64,000 bases of DNA from Cryphonectria parasitica EP155 (GCF_011745365.1 NW_024468909.1:2542001-2606000); one strand, 5' to 3'. Positions 26,026 through 36,797 are shown, counted from the first letter of the stretch. The notes: generated by a model not told the origin, from the letters alone. Program-made: numbers and translations.

Positions 26026-27099
26026 ATGGCGTCTGGTTGGATGTGGTTGTCGCCTGATTCGGACTCGGATGAAGACGGGGTTGTGAAATACAGTCCCGTC
26101 CACCTGCCTGGTGGGCTCGTGGTCTGCTATCGCCATCTTCGGGTCATCTGCTCCCATTGCTGCGTTGACTACAGCCTGACACGCCACGAAGACGACAAAG
26201 AAGAGGAGGAGGAGGAGGAGGAGGAGGACGACGACGACGACAACGATGATGACAAAGACGAAGGTGAAAATGGCGACGACGATGGCATTGAGATCCTGAA
26301 CAAGGGTCGAGGAGAATCGCCCAGGCTGCCGCAGGCTCCCGCCTCCTCCGCGCCTCAACCCACGATCCACCTCCGTGGACCCATGGTCCTAGGACCCGTG
26401 CTACCTAGCCACTGGCTTACCGAGACGTCTCCGCCTCCCCCGACCGCGCCGCCCCTCAATCTCGTCCGTGGCACAGGCCGGGTGATTCCCAAGAGGTTCA
26501 AGGGCGGCGATCTAGACCACTTCAGCTCGCGTCTCGAAATGAGCAACGCCAACATCCGCTACCGAGACAGCCGCGACCCGCAACGCATGCTCATTTACAC
26601 CGACGGCGCGTGCCTGAACAACGGACAGGCGGACCCCCGCGGGGGCTGGGCGTTCGATTGCTCATCCGTCGTTGTGCAGGGCCGGCTCGAGCGCCGGGGG
26701 CCCTGGGCTGGGCGCAAGGAGGAGGCAGTGACGGCGCAGACGAGCAACAGAGCGGAGCTGCGCGCCGTCGTGGCCGCGCTTCGGTACTGCGACTGGGCTC
26801 AGGGGGGCAGGTTCACCAGCTTGGTGATTGCGACGGACAGCGAGTATGTCGTGCAGGGAGCCACGTCGTGGGTAAAGGGCTGGCTGCGGAACGGATGGCA
26901 GACGAGGGGCGGGGGGGATGTCAAGAACAGGGACCTGTGGGAGTGCCTGCTCGGGGAGGTCGAGAAGGCGAGCGACCGTGGCTTGAAGGTCGAGTTTTGG
27001 CGGATCCCCAGGGACGAGAACACGGTGGCAGATGAGGCAGCCAAGAAGGCTGCCGAAGGACCTGCCCCGGAATATTTCCGCAACGTTGTGGTTTCGTGA
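26026..27099 (+). CDS. Ribonuclease HI with acidic N-terminal extension
   Basis: Hydrolyses the RNA strand of RNA-DNA hybrids. It is intronless, 357 residues, with the ATG at 26026. The C-terminal half is an RNase H fold with all four metal-binding carboxylates visible: Asp193 (YTDGACLNNG), Glu244 (NRAELRAV), Asp271 (ATDSEYV) and Asp336 (ENTVADEAAKKAA). A WVKGWLRNGW motif lies between the third and fourth. The N-terminal part is not the usual hybrid-binding domain of eukaryotic RNase H1. It has a small Cys/His cluster near residues 34-49 (CSHCCVDY), then an unbroken acidic tract of about 30 residues (56-86), then a Pro-rich linker. A retroelement origin seems unlikely because the domain stands alone without reverse transcriptase. 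It ends only 165 bp from the convergent MFS gene. Confidence 0.9.
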   Translation: MASGWMWLSPDSDSDEDGVVKYSPVHLPGGLVVCYRHLRVICSHCCVDYSLTRHEDDKEEEEEEEEEDDDDDNDDDKDEGENGDDDGIEILNKGRGESPRLPQAPASSAPQPTIHLRGPMVLGPVLPSHWLTETSPPPPTAPPLNLVRGTGRVIPKRFKGGDLDHFSSRLEMSNANIRYRDSRDPQRMLIYTDGACLNNGQADPRGGWAFDCSSVVVQGRLERRGPWAGRKEEAVTAQTSNRAELRAVVAALRYCDWAQGGRFTSLVIATDSEYVVQGATSWVKGWLRNGWQTRGGGDVKNRDLWECLLGEVEKASDRGLKVEFWRIPRDENTVADEAAKKAAEGPAPEYFRNVVVS

Positions 27100-27264
27100 T
27101 TGTGCTCGAGGGAGCCCGTCACGATCTGGCAAGGCTTCAGAACTAATCGACGAGGTCGAACCCCCTTTGGTACATCATGATGTTTTGTCCCGTGCAGTTT
27201 GGGAAAATCTGTACTATTGTTGTGGTCATCTGACTAGAATCCACTTGAAAGCCTGTCCTGGCAT

Positions 27265-29209
27265 CTAGTGTTTGCTATCGCGCCCATGTCTCTGTGGCAA
27301 ATCCTCATCAACGGCATACTCATACGGGTTCTCCTCCGAGCTCTCCCGATCGCCGTTGTGCACAACATGCCCGTCAATCGCCTTCTCGTCGCCGCTCCCG
27401 CTGGAAACCGCCGTCTGGTTGCCACTCTCGTCCTTGACCGCCTCGTCCGCACCACCACCACCATCACCGTCACCACGGCCCTTCTCCGCCTTGTCCGCAG
27501 GGTCATTTGTCTTCTTGGGGGCGGTAGGGGCGAAGCGGCTTCGGACGCGGATGCCCTCGCCGTACCGATGAAACAGAAAAGGAATGAGGGCGAGCAGCGC
27601 GCCCACGCCACCGATGAGCGAGCCGCCAGGCCCAACGCCGAGGGTGGAGAACATCTGGTTCGTGAAGAGGGGTGCTACGGCTCCGACGGCGGATCTCACC
27701 ACCGTGTTTGCTGCAATGGCGCTGGCGGCATAAAGGAGATACGTATCGACGAGGTCTGGCATGAGGAGAGTCAGGTCAGTATCTATTTCTTCTTCTTCTT
27801 TTCCTTTCTTTTGACCCATCAAGCCCCCTAGCGACGGGATATGCAACGGTATTCAAGACCCAGCAGGTGAACTCACAATTTATGAACGACACAGAAATGG
27901 TCAGCATAGCCGCGGCCAAGAGGACGCCCGCAAGGGTCGGGACGATCCAGTGAACGTAGTTGAAGTTGGCAGACCAGGCGAACCAGAACATGGCCAGGGC
28001 GAGCGCCGGTCCGCCGAACATGGCGGTGCGCAGCCGGTCCTCGGGCCTGAGCTCTCTGCCCCAACCGGCTTTCTTGTTCTGGTAGCGCGAATCCAAAAAT
28101 ACAATCAGCGCACCCAGCGCCGCGCCGACAATGAGCCCCAGGAGAGGTAGCTCGCCCACGCCTGCGTTCCAGCCGCGGTGTTCCTCGAAGACGATGGCTG
28201 TGGTTTGAGGTCAGTACTGAGTTGGGAAGAAGAAAAAGAGGAAAACGGAGAAAAATAAAGAGAACTCACGGTAGATGGCAAAGAGCATGTACAGCAGCAG
28301 GTATATCATACACATGTAAATGGCACACAGCAGCGATATGGTGTCGAGCAGGATAATCCAAGGCCTCGTCAGGGCAACCTTGTAAATGCTCAGCAACGAA
28401 CGGCTGGTCACCTCGATGGGCGCCCTGATGTCCTCGAAGCCCGGCACCCGCGCCGCCCTGATCCTCTTGGCCTTGTAGTACAAGATCACCGGCCCATAAG
28501 TCTCGGGGATGGTAATTAGGAAAATCGCCGTGAATCCGCCCAGGAAAAGCAGCACATAGAAACTCCACCGCCAACCCTCGACCCCTTTTGTCAACTGCAG
28601 GAAGCCAGAGATGACAGGTCCCAGCGCAGGCCCGGCCCATACCATCATCGCGAAGCCGGCCATGGCAACACCGCGGTGCATAGGGCGCCAGAGGTCGGCC
28701 AGCACACCCGGGGCATTGCTAAGCGGGGCGGAGGCGAAGGTGCCCGTCAGGAAGCGGCCCACGAGCAGGGCGGCAAAGTTGGGCGCAAAGGCGCACAGGA
28801 AGTTGAAGGCGAGGTAGAGCAGGAAGGTGATGTAGAAGATGGGGCGGCGGCCGTAGAACTCGCTGAGCGGGGCGAAGACGAGCGGCCCTGCGCAGTAGCC
28901 CAGCAGGAAGAGGGTGATGGTCAGGCCGGCGGCCTCGGCGGAGACATGAAAGTACTCCTCGATGCTCTCGAGACAGCCCGACGGGCTGGCGGAGGCGAAG
29001 GTGGCGTTGATGAGCAGGAGCACGGCGCAGATGGTTATGTAGGCACGCCTCGTGAAGGCCCAATTCAGGGGGTTCTCGACGTCGTTTTCGTCAAAGGTCA
29101 GATGGCCGTCGTCGTTGATGGTGGGGGGGTGGTCGAGGCTGTGCTCTACATCTTTGCTGCGGTAGGGTTTGGCTGTTGGCTGGGACAGAATTCTTGCTAT
29201 CCCGACCAT
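27265..29209 (-). CDS. MFS drug:H+ antiporter-type transporter (DHA1 family)
   Basis: Predicted plasma-membrane proton antiporter of the fungal DHA1 multidrug/polyamine type; the substrate cannot be read from sequence. Three exons (29209-28270, 28197-27877, 27755-27265) give 583 residues, with introns of 72 and 121 nt. The start ATG was chosen because it leads directly to the family motif ENPLNW at residues 45-50. Twelve membrane segments are expected; the first begins near AYITICAVLLLINATF. The loop motif PLSEFYGRRPIFY and the GRFLTGTFASAP signature are clear, and YYKAKRIRAAR marks the central loop. The C-terminus carries a long hydrophilic Gly/Asp-rich tail of about 90 residues. Without splicing the frame breaks twice, at positions with good donor and acceptor sites. 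Confidence 0.88.
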
Positions 29210-30134
29210 TGTTTGGGAGGGAGTGGGGAGTGTGGTGGTGGTTGTGTGGACGAAGCACTTGTTTTTTTTTCTTCTTTTCTTTCTTTTCATTCCACAAGGA
29301 AGCAACTCCAATATTAGAGAATGAGAGATGAGGACTTGTGCTTAGTCGAGGAGACTGATCAACCAAATGTCTACCTCGATCCAGGTGGCTATACTGTACT
29401 TGTGCACTGCAGGCAAATGCTATATATTTGTGGTGTCTCAGAGATGCATACACATTTATGTACCTGCAGTGGTGACTGCTCAAATGGGTCAGCCTTTGGG
29501 TTTCCAGGAAAACCCACACTCTTAAAGAAGAGAAGAACGTCCACAAATTTGTCGGAGATACTGGTTCTCTAGGAGATTGGTGTAAATTACGTCAAGTGTC
29601 CCTCGAGTCTTGGGGTTTCGTCGTTAGGAGTTAAGTGTAGACGATTAACACCGTGAAACCCATGCCAAATACTAGTACAAAGCACATCGTACTAGTCAAA
29701 ATCCATCGTGCAGGTTGCAGAACAGGTAAATGAGCTACAAGGACCAGGTGTCTGGGACCCTAAACTCAGGCATCCTGGCATATATAAGCTATAACTCAGT
29801 ACAGTGGCACCTCCCTTAAAGGTCGTTATAAAGAGGTTGTACTCTAATAAGTAATTAATGAAATGCTTGATAGTTTAGTCTGGTAGACTAAAGTATTCCT
29901 TCTTGCATGCTGTTGGTACCATATCTGCTTCACAGGCCTACAGAGCTTAAAAGGTATCATGATCAGCTCAATATCCCTTCATCCAGCACTGAGATCCAAG
30001 GAAAGCAGCAAAGTGAAACAATCCCTTCAACTAAGCTTGAGAGCTTTACACAAACTTGACCATAATCAATCGATACACACGGCAAAGTCACCTTCTAGCA
30101 TTACTGCCCCATCCCAAAAGACCCAGACCCGCTG
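29210..30134. other. AT-rich intergenic region with transposon-like remnant
   Basis: About 0.9 kb between the MFS start and the end of the HET-ankyrin pseudogene. It is visibly more AT-rich than the flanking genes. It includes the terminal-repeat-like segment at 29800-29843. No intact coding sequence was found. Confidence 0.5.
29800..29843. mobile_element. Solo Tc1/pogo-like terminal inverted repeat fragment
   Basis: A TA dinucleotide is followed by CAGTGGCACCTCCCTTAAAG and, further on, a GAGGT core. This layout (TA, CAGTGG, CTC..TTAA, ..AGAGGTTGTACT) resembles terminal repeats of fungal pogo/Fot-type Tc1-mariner elements. No matching inverted copy or transposase was found in the next several kilobases, so it would be a truncated remnant. 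Recognition is by pattern only. Confidence 0.35.
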
Positions 30135-33100
30135 CTATTCATTTGGACCTGCTGCCCCTTGAGCCGGTGTAGTCTTTTCTGCAACCAACCAAGCCACCTC
30201 TTTATTCCCACTCTGCACAGCTAGCTGCAATAGATTCCGACCATGCGAGTCCTTGACATTCAGTTGAATGTCAGGACGGTTGAGAAGAGTCTCCACTAAT
30301 ACCTTGTCACCATTTGCGACCACAAGGAGAAGGGGGTTTCTCTCATGCGAGTCTTTGTGATCCTGGTCTGCTCCATTCTCCAGCAGCAGATCAACAATGT
30401 CCTTGTTGCCATTCTCAGCTGCAAAAAGGAGCGCTGTGCGGCCCAGGTCGTCTGCATGATTTGCGTCCGCTTTCTTAAGCAACAGCTCTTTCATCATATC
30501 CTTATCCCCTCGCTCAGCTGCTGCTAGCAAAGCCGTTCGACCCTGCCAATCCGCTAAATTTATCGAATTCGATGGACTATCGAGCAAAGTGCTGACCGCA
30601 GCGTTGTTCTTTGCCTGCTCCGCGGCCAGGAGCAGCGCTGTCCGTTTCAGCTTATCCTGAAGGTCCTGACGAGCGTTCTTATCCAACAAGAGTTGGACCA
30701 ACTTCTGATTGCCTTTCTCTGCCGCCAGATGTAGTGCTGTCCTGTCCGCCATGTCTGGCAGGTTGACGTCAAGCTCTGGGGAGCCCTTGTCGAGTAGAAG
30801 TGTCACGACATTGTCGTGTCCCTCTTCAAGGGCTATCAGTAGCGCCGTTCGGCCCTCGCAGTCGACATGATTTACTATCTTGGTCTTGCGGTTGGTCTTG
30901 CGGTTCGTCTTCTCTGTCGACCTCGGTGTGCCCCCATTGGGCACGGTATCGTCCTCATTGGAAGAGACCTCCCCGGAAACTTCATCACAGGAGTTACTGG
31001 CAATATGGTCGAGAAGCGAGCTGATGATTATGGTATTTCAGGTTTTCGCCGCCCACAGTATCGGTGTCTGGCCCCTCGGATCCGGGATGTCTGGGTTCGC
31101 ACCCTTTGAGAGTAGCAACCCCAAAACCTCATGTTTCTTGTACTCGGCCGCTATCCCGATTGCTGCCCTGCCAAATCGGTCTTTCGCGTCTTTGTCCACT
31201 CCCTTCTCGACGAGGAGTTGGACCATTGGCACCAAACCTCTCTTGACCATCTGCAGGAGAAGTTGTTCCATTTTTCGACTCTGGGGCCTCAGGTCGAGTT
31301 CTTTTTCCAGTAACAAGCCGACTATCTGGGTGGTCGCCATTTTCAGCCGCGAGCTGCCAGGCTTTCTTCATCTGGGCGTCGCGGGCATGTGGGTCGGCTT
31401 TGTGGTCGACCAGGATCCGCACGATTTCGCAGTTGCCATTCTGTGCCGCATGGTGTAGTACCGTTCGTTTCTCATTGTCAGGAATGTTGGTATCGACAGT
31501 CCTCTGAAGCAGCGCCTTCACCACGGTTGCTCGGCCTTCAAGGACGCCAAGGCAGAGAGGCGTCCTCCCGCGTTGATCCAGCGCATTGATCGTTGCCTTC
31601 TCCTTTAAAAGTAGGTCCACTAATGCTTGGTCGCCTCTTCTCATTGCCCAGTGTAGTGGTGTGAGACCATCCTCATCTTTCATGTCGACATCTGCCCCCC
31701 TCTTCAGCAGCGAGCTAGCAATGCCTACATATCCCATCTCGGCGGCAAAGATGAGTCCCTTTTTGGTCAAGATGCGCTCATCACGAAGGCGTTTGTCTTC
31801 TCCCAAAAGTGCCTCAACTATTGATTCATGCCCCTTCTCTGCCGCAACCTGCCACGGCCTGTTATTCGAATCGTCGTAGATGAAAGGCTCCGCACCGCCC
31901 TTGCATAGAGACATGACCACCTCGTAGGAACCTCCCCAAGCCGCACGGTGCAGGGCTGTTTGGCCATCCATGGACTTCGCGTTGGCATCTGCTGCTGTCT
32001 TCCTGCTGAGTGGCTAGAAGAAGTGCGCTGCCAGCAAGCAAGTTTCTTGAGAATTCGTCGTCTTGATTGACTTTGACTCTGTCGTTTTCGTCAAGACTTA
32101 ATAGCACCAATTGCCCCATACTGGATGTCTGATCCTGGCTGAGCCACTTTTTGACATATTGAATGATGTCTTTATGCCCGTAGAAGAACGCTTGGCTGTC
32201 TGGGCCGGTTTTGAAATACAGCACCATGGTCTCGGGTGGCTTAGAGCCCTTGGAGGCCTGAAGCTTGCATTCTTCATCGAAAAGCGAATTGTACGCATCT
32301 TTGTCGGAGTACAAGATCGCCTTCCAGTCTTTGAACCCTGTAGGAATGTCTGATGCAGCAACTGGCGTGTTGCGGTCGGTCGCTCCTGCATCTTCTGTGG
32401 AGGGAGCTTGATCCGTCGCCTCGTTCAGCCCGTCCACCGAACAATTTCCCACGGGCTTGCAAGGGGCTCCTGCAACCTTGCCGGGCTACCTATCCTGACT
32501 CTTATCTCCCAATATTCTTCCCCCTTGCTGCCTCCGCCAAGAGCTGAGCGCAAGTAGACAGGCCCGACGAAATGGCAACAAGCCGTTCCTTCTTCATTCA
32601 TTGTGAGTTTGACTAGCAGTGCTCTAGTCCGGGAGTCCCCATTTTCGACCAGCAAAGCGTGCTCGTGTTTGCTTTCACCTTTTAAGGCTGATTGCAAGGA
32701 TACCTGCGTGAGGGGGTGTGTGCCTTTCCAGATGAAGTCGTTCGGCTCGATGCTCTCAGTTCGAAACACTTTCCAGACTCCTTCGAGGTCGCCGTTCTCG
32801 CGAATTTCTAGCAACTCAGCATCATTTTCAGCCAGCGGCATGTCCAAAATATTGGTAGGACACCAGCTAAATCCAGGTGATGACATGGTTGCCGAATTAT
32901 GAAAGAGGTGTCCCTGGGCGACCTTTCCCAGCTTGCGTAGGATGCGCTGGTAAATCTCTTGTTGTGACAGCCCTCCGTACACATCTACCCCGGCCAGAAG
33001 ACCTGAGATCATGGGTATGTCGCGCGGTTTCGAGGTGTCGCGGGGACCTAGAATGGCAAGAAGATCGCCGAGACTTTGTACACTGGCATTCCTCAACTTG

Positions 33101-33525
33101 CGGATGGATTCTGCAGTGGCGTAATGGCGGCTAGAGGGCGAGATATTGGCCCGCCCAACTGCATCCAGTATTTCGACATTCGTCTTCATCTCCATATCTC
33201 TATTATATATGTCTCGAGCCATAATGATCGGCAGACTTGCGTACGTCTTGGTAGCTTGACAAAGAAGACTCGAAGCCATCTAATTCATAGTCGGAAAGGG
33301 TGTAGCATTTGAAGTAAGATTCTTTGGCAAGTATCCTACAGGCGCCATGACTGATGAAATATTTATTGCCCACCCAGTATCGGCAGAACACGTGTGAATA
33401 CAGGTCCGCCAAGAAGCCATAAGGCTCTGATGATCATTCAGGAACCACTCGTCCTTTGCGACTGTTGGCGATGCAGACCAATGAAAATTAGAGAGAAGTA
33501 GCACATTCCTGCCCTTACTGGCCAA
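30135..33525 (-). pseudogene. Decayed HET-domain/ankyrin-repeat gene
   Basis: Remains of a large protein with a heterokaryon-incompatibility (HET)-type N-terminal half and about 17 ankyrin repeats. HET proteins trigger cell death after non-self recognition in fungi. HET-like landmarks are LMASWRT near 33420, QATKTYASLPIIM near 33240, FSWCPTNILDMPL near 32860 and WKGTHPL near 32720. Ankyrin repeats run from about 31985 to 30135, with the recurring motif GRTALLxAAExG. The protein cannot be read in one frame. The frame changes near 33410, 33285, 32460, 32000 and 31335, and an in-frame TGA sits at 31038-31040. None of these places has a plausible intron. At 31335 a single extra C in a CCC run explains the break. 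The canonical N-terminal HET core was not found, so the 5' end is also lost or unresolved. Recent decay or sequence errors are both possible. Confidence 0.75.
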
Positions 33526-34144
33526 CCTACCTACTGAAATATGACATGCATATCAGCTGAAACCCAAAAAGTTCACGCACAGCTCCGCACCCCAAGCTAC
33601 GATATTATTTTTGGATTGTCATGCATGGAGCTCAGTGACGAGACTACCAATTACCTCTCGTCGCAGTACGCATCTCTCTCCATTTTAATTCAAAAGAAAA
33701 AATACGTGAGTGAGTGATCTATGGCCCCCACGAGGGCTCCGCCATCCATAACAATGCTTAACCGGGCTGGCGTCTTCACCCACAGCCCAGCTATCCGCTG
33801 ACAGGGCGACTTTCCGGCTGCGAGTCCAGCACGCTGGCGGCTTATTTGGCCGCACAGTGACGGAATCCTAACGACATGCTGTCTGTTCTGCTGCTCGTCG
33901 GGCTCGATGTCATCAATAGTACCATCGCACAGCTTGCTGGCCGCGCCATCACGCCGGTGGTCCTTTTTTTTTTTTCCCTTTCCTCGTGGCTGGGTAGCAT
34001 ATAGCCCCGCCATATTGCTCTTCAGCTTCCGAAGTCCGAAGCCCCTCCTTTTCCTCTTAGCTCGCTTCTGTAATTTCTTTTTTCCCTATTCTTACCCCCC
34101 AGGCATCTTCTAGCCTTGCATGCACGTATACAGATGGACGACTG
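33526..34144. other. Intergenic, divergent between HET-ankyrin pseudogene and small membrane protein gene
   Basis: About 0.6 kb. It may include lost 5' exon material of the HET gene, because an acceptor-like CAG lies near 33535 (minus strand). A T run at 33965-33976 lies upstream of the next gene. Nothing else was recognised. Confidence 0.4.
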
Positions 34145-34681
34145 ATGCCAGAGTCTGAATCGACCCTTCTGCAGGTGGCCATCCTGCAGAAGCAAGGCGT
34201 GGGGCTCGACCTGGAGATTCTGGCGCGAGGCATGCGTACCGCACCAGCCCTGCCATTCACAAGGTTCTCGAATTCTGTACTGGCCGTGTTTTGGATCCTG
34301 CTTCTCATCACTGTAGAAGCCATAGACCACAATGCATGGTGTTGGTTCTATTTCTGTGTGCTAACCACATCAAGTTTCTGCCTGTCTCTACATTGGTATA
34401 GACGTTTACCCTTGCTAACACGATACGCGGAGATTACAGGCTTGTTGGGCATTGATCTCCTCGGCAGTATTCAGAATATCGTCGCCGCTAGCATCCCACG
34501 CTCGACAGCCACCCTCGGCAATTACATCAAAGAGCACGAAACATTTAAAGACCGGCACGTGTCTAAAGTGCTGAAGCAGGCCGAGAAAAAGTACCCTCTC
34601 CTTGGCACAGCTCTACTCAACGTCTTCTTTCCTGGATCTTTGCGTGTCGACAAAAACAATGTGGAGGCAATCGCATTCTAG
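34145..34681 (+). CDS. Small uncharacterised fungal membrane protein
   Basis: 178 residues in a single exon from the ATG at 34145. The N-terminus is soluble (STLLQVAILQKQGVGLDLEI). Two probable membrane helices follow at about 42-59 (VLAVFWILLLITVEAI) and 62-81 (WCWFYFCVLTTSSFCL). The soluble tail ends in KYPLLGTALLNVFFPGSLR. The pattern of two helices plus an 'E..YP..G..LL..FFPG' tail resembles a poorly studied group of fungal proteins often found near variable or HET-type loci; this resemblance is from memory. The usual proteins of this kind seem longer, so an upstream exon or an N-terminal truncation is possible. It lies next to the decayed HET-ankyrin gene. Confidence 0.55.
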   Translation: MPESESTLLQVAILQKQGVGLDLEILARGMRTAPALPFTRFSNSVLAVFWILLLITVEAIDHNAWCWFYFCVLTTSSFCLSLHWYRRLPLLTRYAEITGLLGIDLLGSIQNIVAASIPRSTATLGNYIKEHETFKDRHVSKVLKQAEKKYPLLGTALLNVFFPGSLRVDKNNVEAIAF

Positions 34682-35420
34682 AGGGCTGCTTTGAAGAGGA
34701 TATATGAAAAATAAGAATAAACATGGCATCAGGCTGGATCGCCTACCAGATGAAGAAACCAGACAAGTCAAGCGAAGGGATGGTTGAGGTGTGTTGAGAA
34801 TCTTTCGAGCCTCCGAGACACAGGACTGGGCTCACACGTACAACCAACCTTTTTAAGGGTTCACTCGCCTCCCGAGTCCTCAGGGAGTGTCCGGGGTTCC
34901 TACTCTGTGGGACAATGAAAACCAACCCGCCCAATAGCATTTGCACGTCCCCATAAGATGGATTAATTCAGTCAAGCCTGATACCGTATAGGCACTGGGG
35001 AGCAGCCAATGCATCAGTTACACAGGACCCTCGGTCATAAATCTGTCTCGACAAGTTTTTAGCCTGGCACATACGGTAGTAGAACACTCTAGCTCTCAAA
35101 TTTATCATATGCCATAGCAATTATGTTGTCTGTAAAGACAATAGAAGCGAGCAGATAGTACGTATTGTTTCGAATAATTTGGCTCGACAGCATTGGTCCC
35201 TATTGACCAATGGGAGGCTAACCAGTAAGACTAGCCAATCAAAACTTTGGATCATGCCCCACACCACCAGCTCCCTGCCACGCAAGTACATTCTAATACA
35301 TTGTACCATAGAAGACTACATGAGCTAACTCTTCAGCTCTTCAGTGCCCCATTTCTTTCCTTCAACCAGTTCCCACTCGAGGCTCTTCCAATAACCAACC
35401 AATCGGCAGACCAACCGAAG
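34682..35420. other. Intergenic upstream of the NFKBIL1-like gene
   Basis: About 0.74 kb, AT-rich in its middle third. It contains the CCAAT cluster listed separately. The frame upstream of 35421 stays open, but its only in-frame earlier start is TTG, so it is treated as leader. Confidence 0.5.
35192..35239 (+). promoter_or_regulatory. Cluster of CCAAT boxes
   Basis: Three CCAAT pentamers lie within 48 bases: one inverted at 35192-35196 and two direct at 35207-35211 and 35235-35239. They sit about 180-230 bases before the ATG at 35421. Such spacing is usual for HAP/CCAAT-binding complex sites in ascomycete promoters. Two more copies at 35388 and 35399 probably fall in the leader. Function is inferred. 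Confidence 0.45.
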
Positions 35421-36797
35421 ATGACGTCCCATGAGTCCACTGCTATTCCCACTTCCACTTCCACTGCCGCTTTCTTAGCCACTCCCATGCAACCCAACGA
35501 CCCAACGCCCTTCAAATGGGCTCACATCCCTGGTTTCGAGCTGCTGCCTCCCGACCAGCACGACGCCCATCTCTACCGCCGAATCAGGGAGTTCAACCGC
35601 ATCAAACTCTCCCACTACGACGGCGGGTACTGTCCCGACGACGAGTACCCTTCCAACCTCGACAACCTCTGCATCCTGTTCTTCGGAGCCAAGGAGGTGC
35701 CGGTGATGGACGAAGCCTACGTCCGCGCACAGGAAGACCGCGAGAAGACCCGTAGGCTGCGTTTCAAGGAGCGCAAGGAGCGCCGAGCCAACGCCGACAA
35801 CAGTCCCCGCCCCTCCGAACGCGACACCCTGCACGTCCCCGAGACCAACCCCTACCAAACCGCCCCTCCTCATCACCACAACAAGAAACGCGCACGCGGC
35901 GATGGCGCCGATGGGGAGGCGAAAGACGAGGAGGAGCCAGTAGCAGAGGCTCCTCAGACACGTAAACGCCACCGTGCCGGCAAAACCCCTCGCAGCAACA
36001 GTGACAACGAACCTGTCTGGGCCAGCGGCGGCGCCGCCTCTTCCTCTTCCACGTCCCAGAACCTCTGGAACACGCCACCCCTCATACACCCCGACATCGC
36101 CTTCCGCGAGTCCCTATACGATGCCCTAGCCGACCCCCAGGGTGCCGCGTTCTGGGAGCGCATTTACGGCCAGCCGATCCACATCTACTCCCGCACCAAG
36201 GTCAACCCGGAGACGGGCCAGATCGAGAACATGGACGACGAGCAGTATGTCGCCTACATCAAGGCAGAGATGTTCAAGAAGACCCAGTCCGGCTTCATCG
36301 AGGAGCAGAAGCGGCGCCGCGAGAGGGCCCAGCAGGCTGCGCAGCGCGCGTTCGAGGCCGAGAAGGCGGCTAGGGAACGGCAGCGGCGGGCTGAGGACGA
36401 GAGGAAGCTGCAGAGAGACATCGAGCGCAGCCTGCGCCGCGCCGAGGACCGCAGGAAGAGACGGGCCAGGGAGCAGAGGTTCGACGAGTACACCAAGCAG
36501 TGGAAGGACTGGGACGGCGAGCCGGCCAGCATCCCCTGGCCCACCGAGACCGGCTCCCGCAAGGAGCTCAGCGAGAAGGGCATCCGGTCCTTCTTTGTGC
36601 GCGGCCTCGACCTCAGGGGTTTCGGCAGCAGGGCGTTCTCGGCCAAGTTGAAGGAGCAGCGGGTGCGGTGGCACCCCGACAAGATGCAACAGCGGCTTGG
36701 TGGCAAGGACATGGTGGAGAAGAGCGTCATGGCGGACATTACGATGATTTTTCAGGTGATTGATACCCTCTGGGATGATACCCGCAAGGCTACATAA
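35421..36797 (+). CDS. NFKBIL1-like protein with J-like C-terminal motif
   Basis: 458 residues, no intron. The ATG at 35421 was chosen as the first ATG in frame. The N-terminal 100 residues are globular-looking (FELLPPDQHDAHLYRRIREF, LCILFFGAKEVP). Residues about 110-200 are basic and disordered. A highly charged Arg/Glu/Ala-rich helix, probably coiled coil, spans about 290-360. Near the end the motif RVRWHPDKMQQRL at about 414-426 resembles the HPD-containing helix II of J-domains, as in animal NFKBIL1 and its fungal relatives. NFKBIL1 has been linked to RNA processing in animals; the fungal role is not established. There is no preceding helix I/loop typical of a complete J-domain, so classical Hsp70 cochaperone activity is uncertain. 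Confidence 0.75.
   Translation: MTSHESTAIPTSTSTAAFLATPMQPNDPTPFKWAHIPGFELLPPDQHDAHLYRRIREFNRIKLSHYDGGYCPDDEYPSNLDNLCILFFGAKEVPVMDEAYVRAQEDREKTRRLRFKERKERRANADNSPRPSERDTLHVPETNPYQTAPPHHHNKKRARGDGADGEAKDEEEPVAEAPQTRKRHRAGKTPRSNSDNEPVWASGGAASSSSTSQNLWNTPPLIHPDIAFRESLYDALADPQGAAFWERIYGQPIHIYSRTKVNPETGQIENMDDEQYVAYIKAEMFKKTQSGFIEEQKRRRERAQQAAQRAFEAEKAARERQRRAEDERKLQRDIERSLRRAEDRRKRRAREQRFDEYTKQWKDWDGEPASIPWPTETGSRKELSEKGIRSFFVRGLDLRGFGSRAFSAKLKEQRVRWHPDKMQQRLGGKDMVEKSVMADITMIFQVIDTLWDDTRKAT

Noticed and set aside
32455..32510. Intron explaining the frame change in the HET-ankyrin gene
   Set aside because: The only GT...AG pairs are about 20-31 nt apart, too short for fungal introns; a frameshift is more likely.
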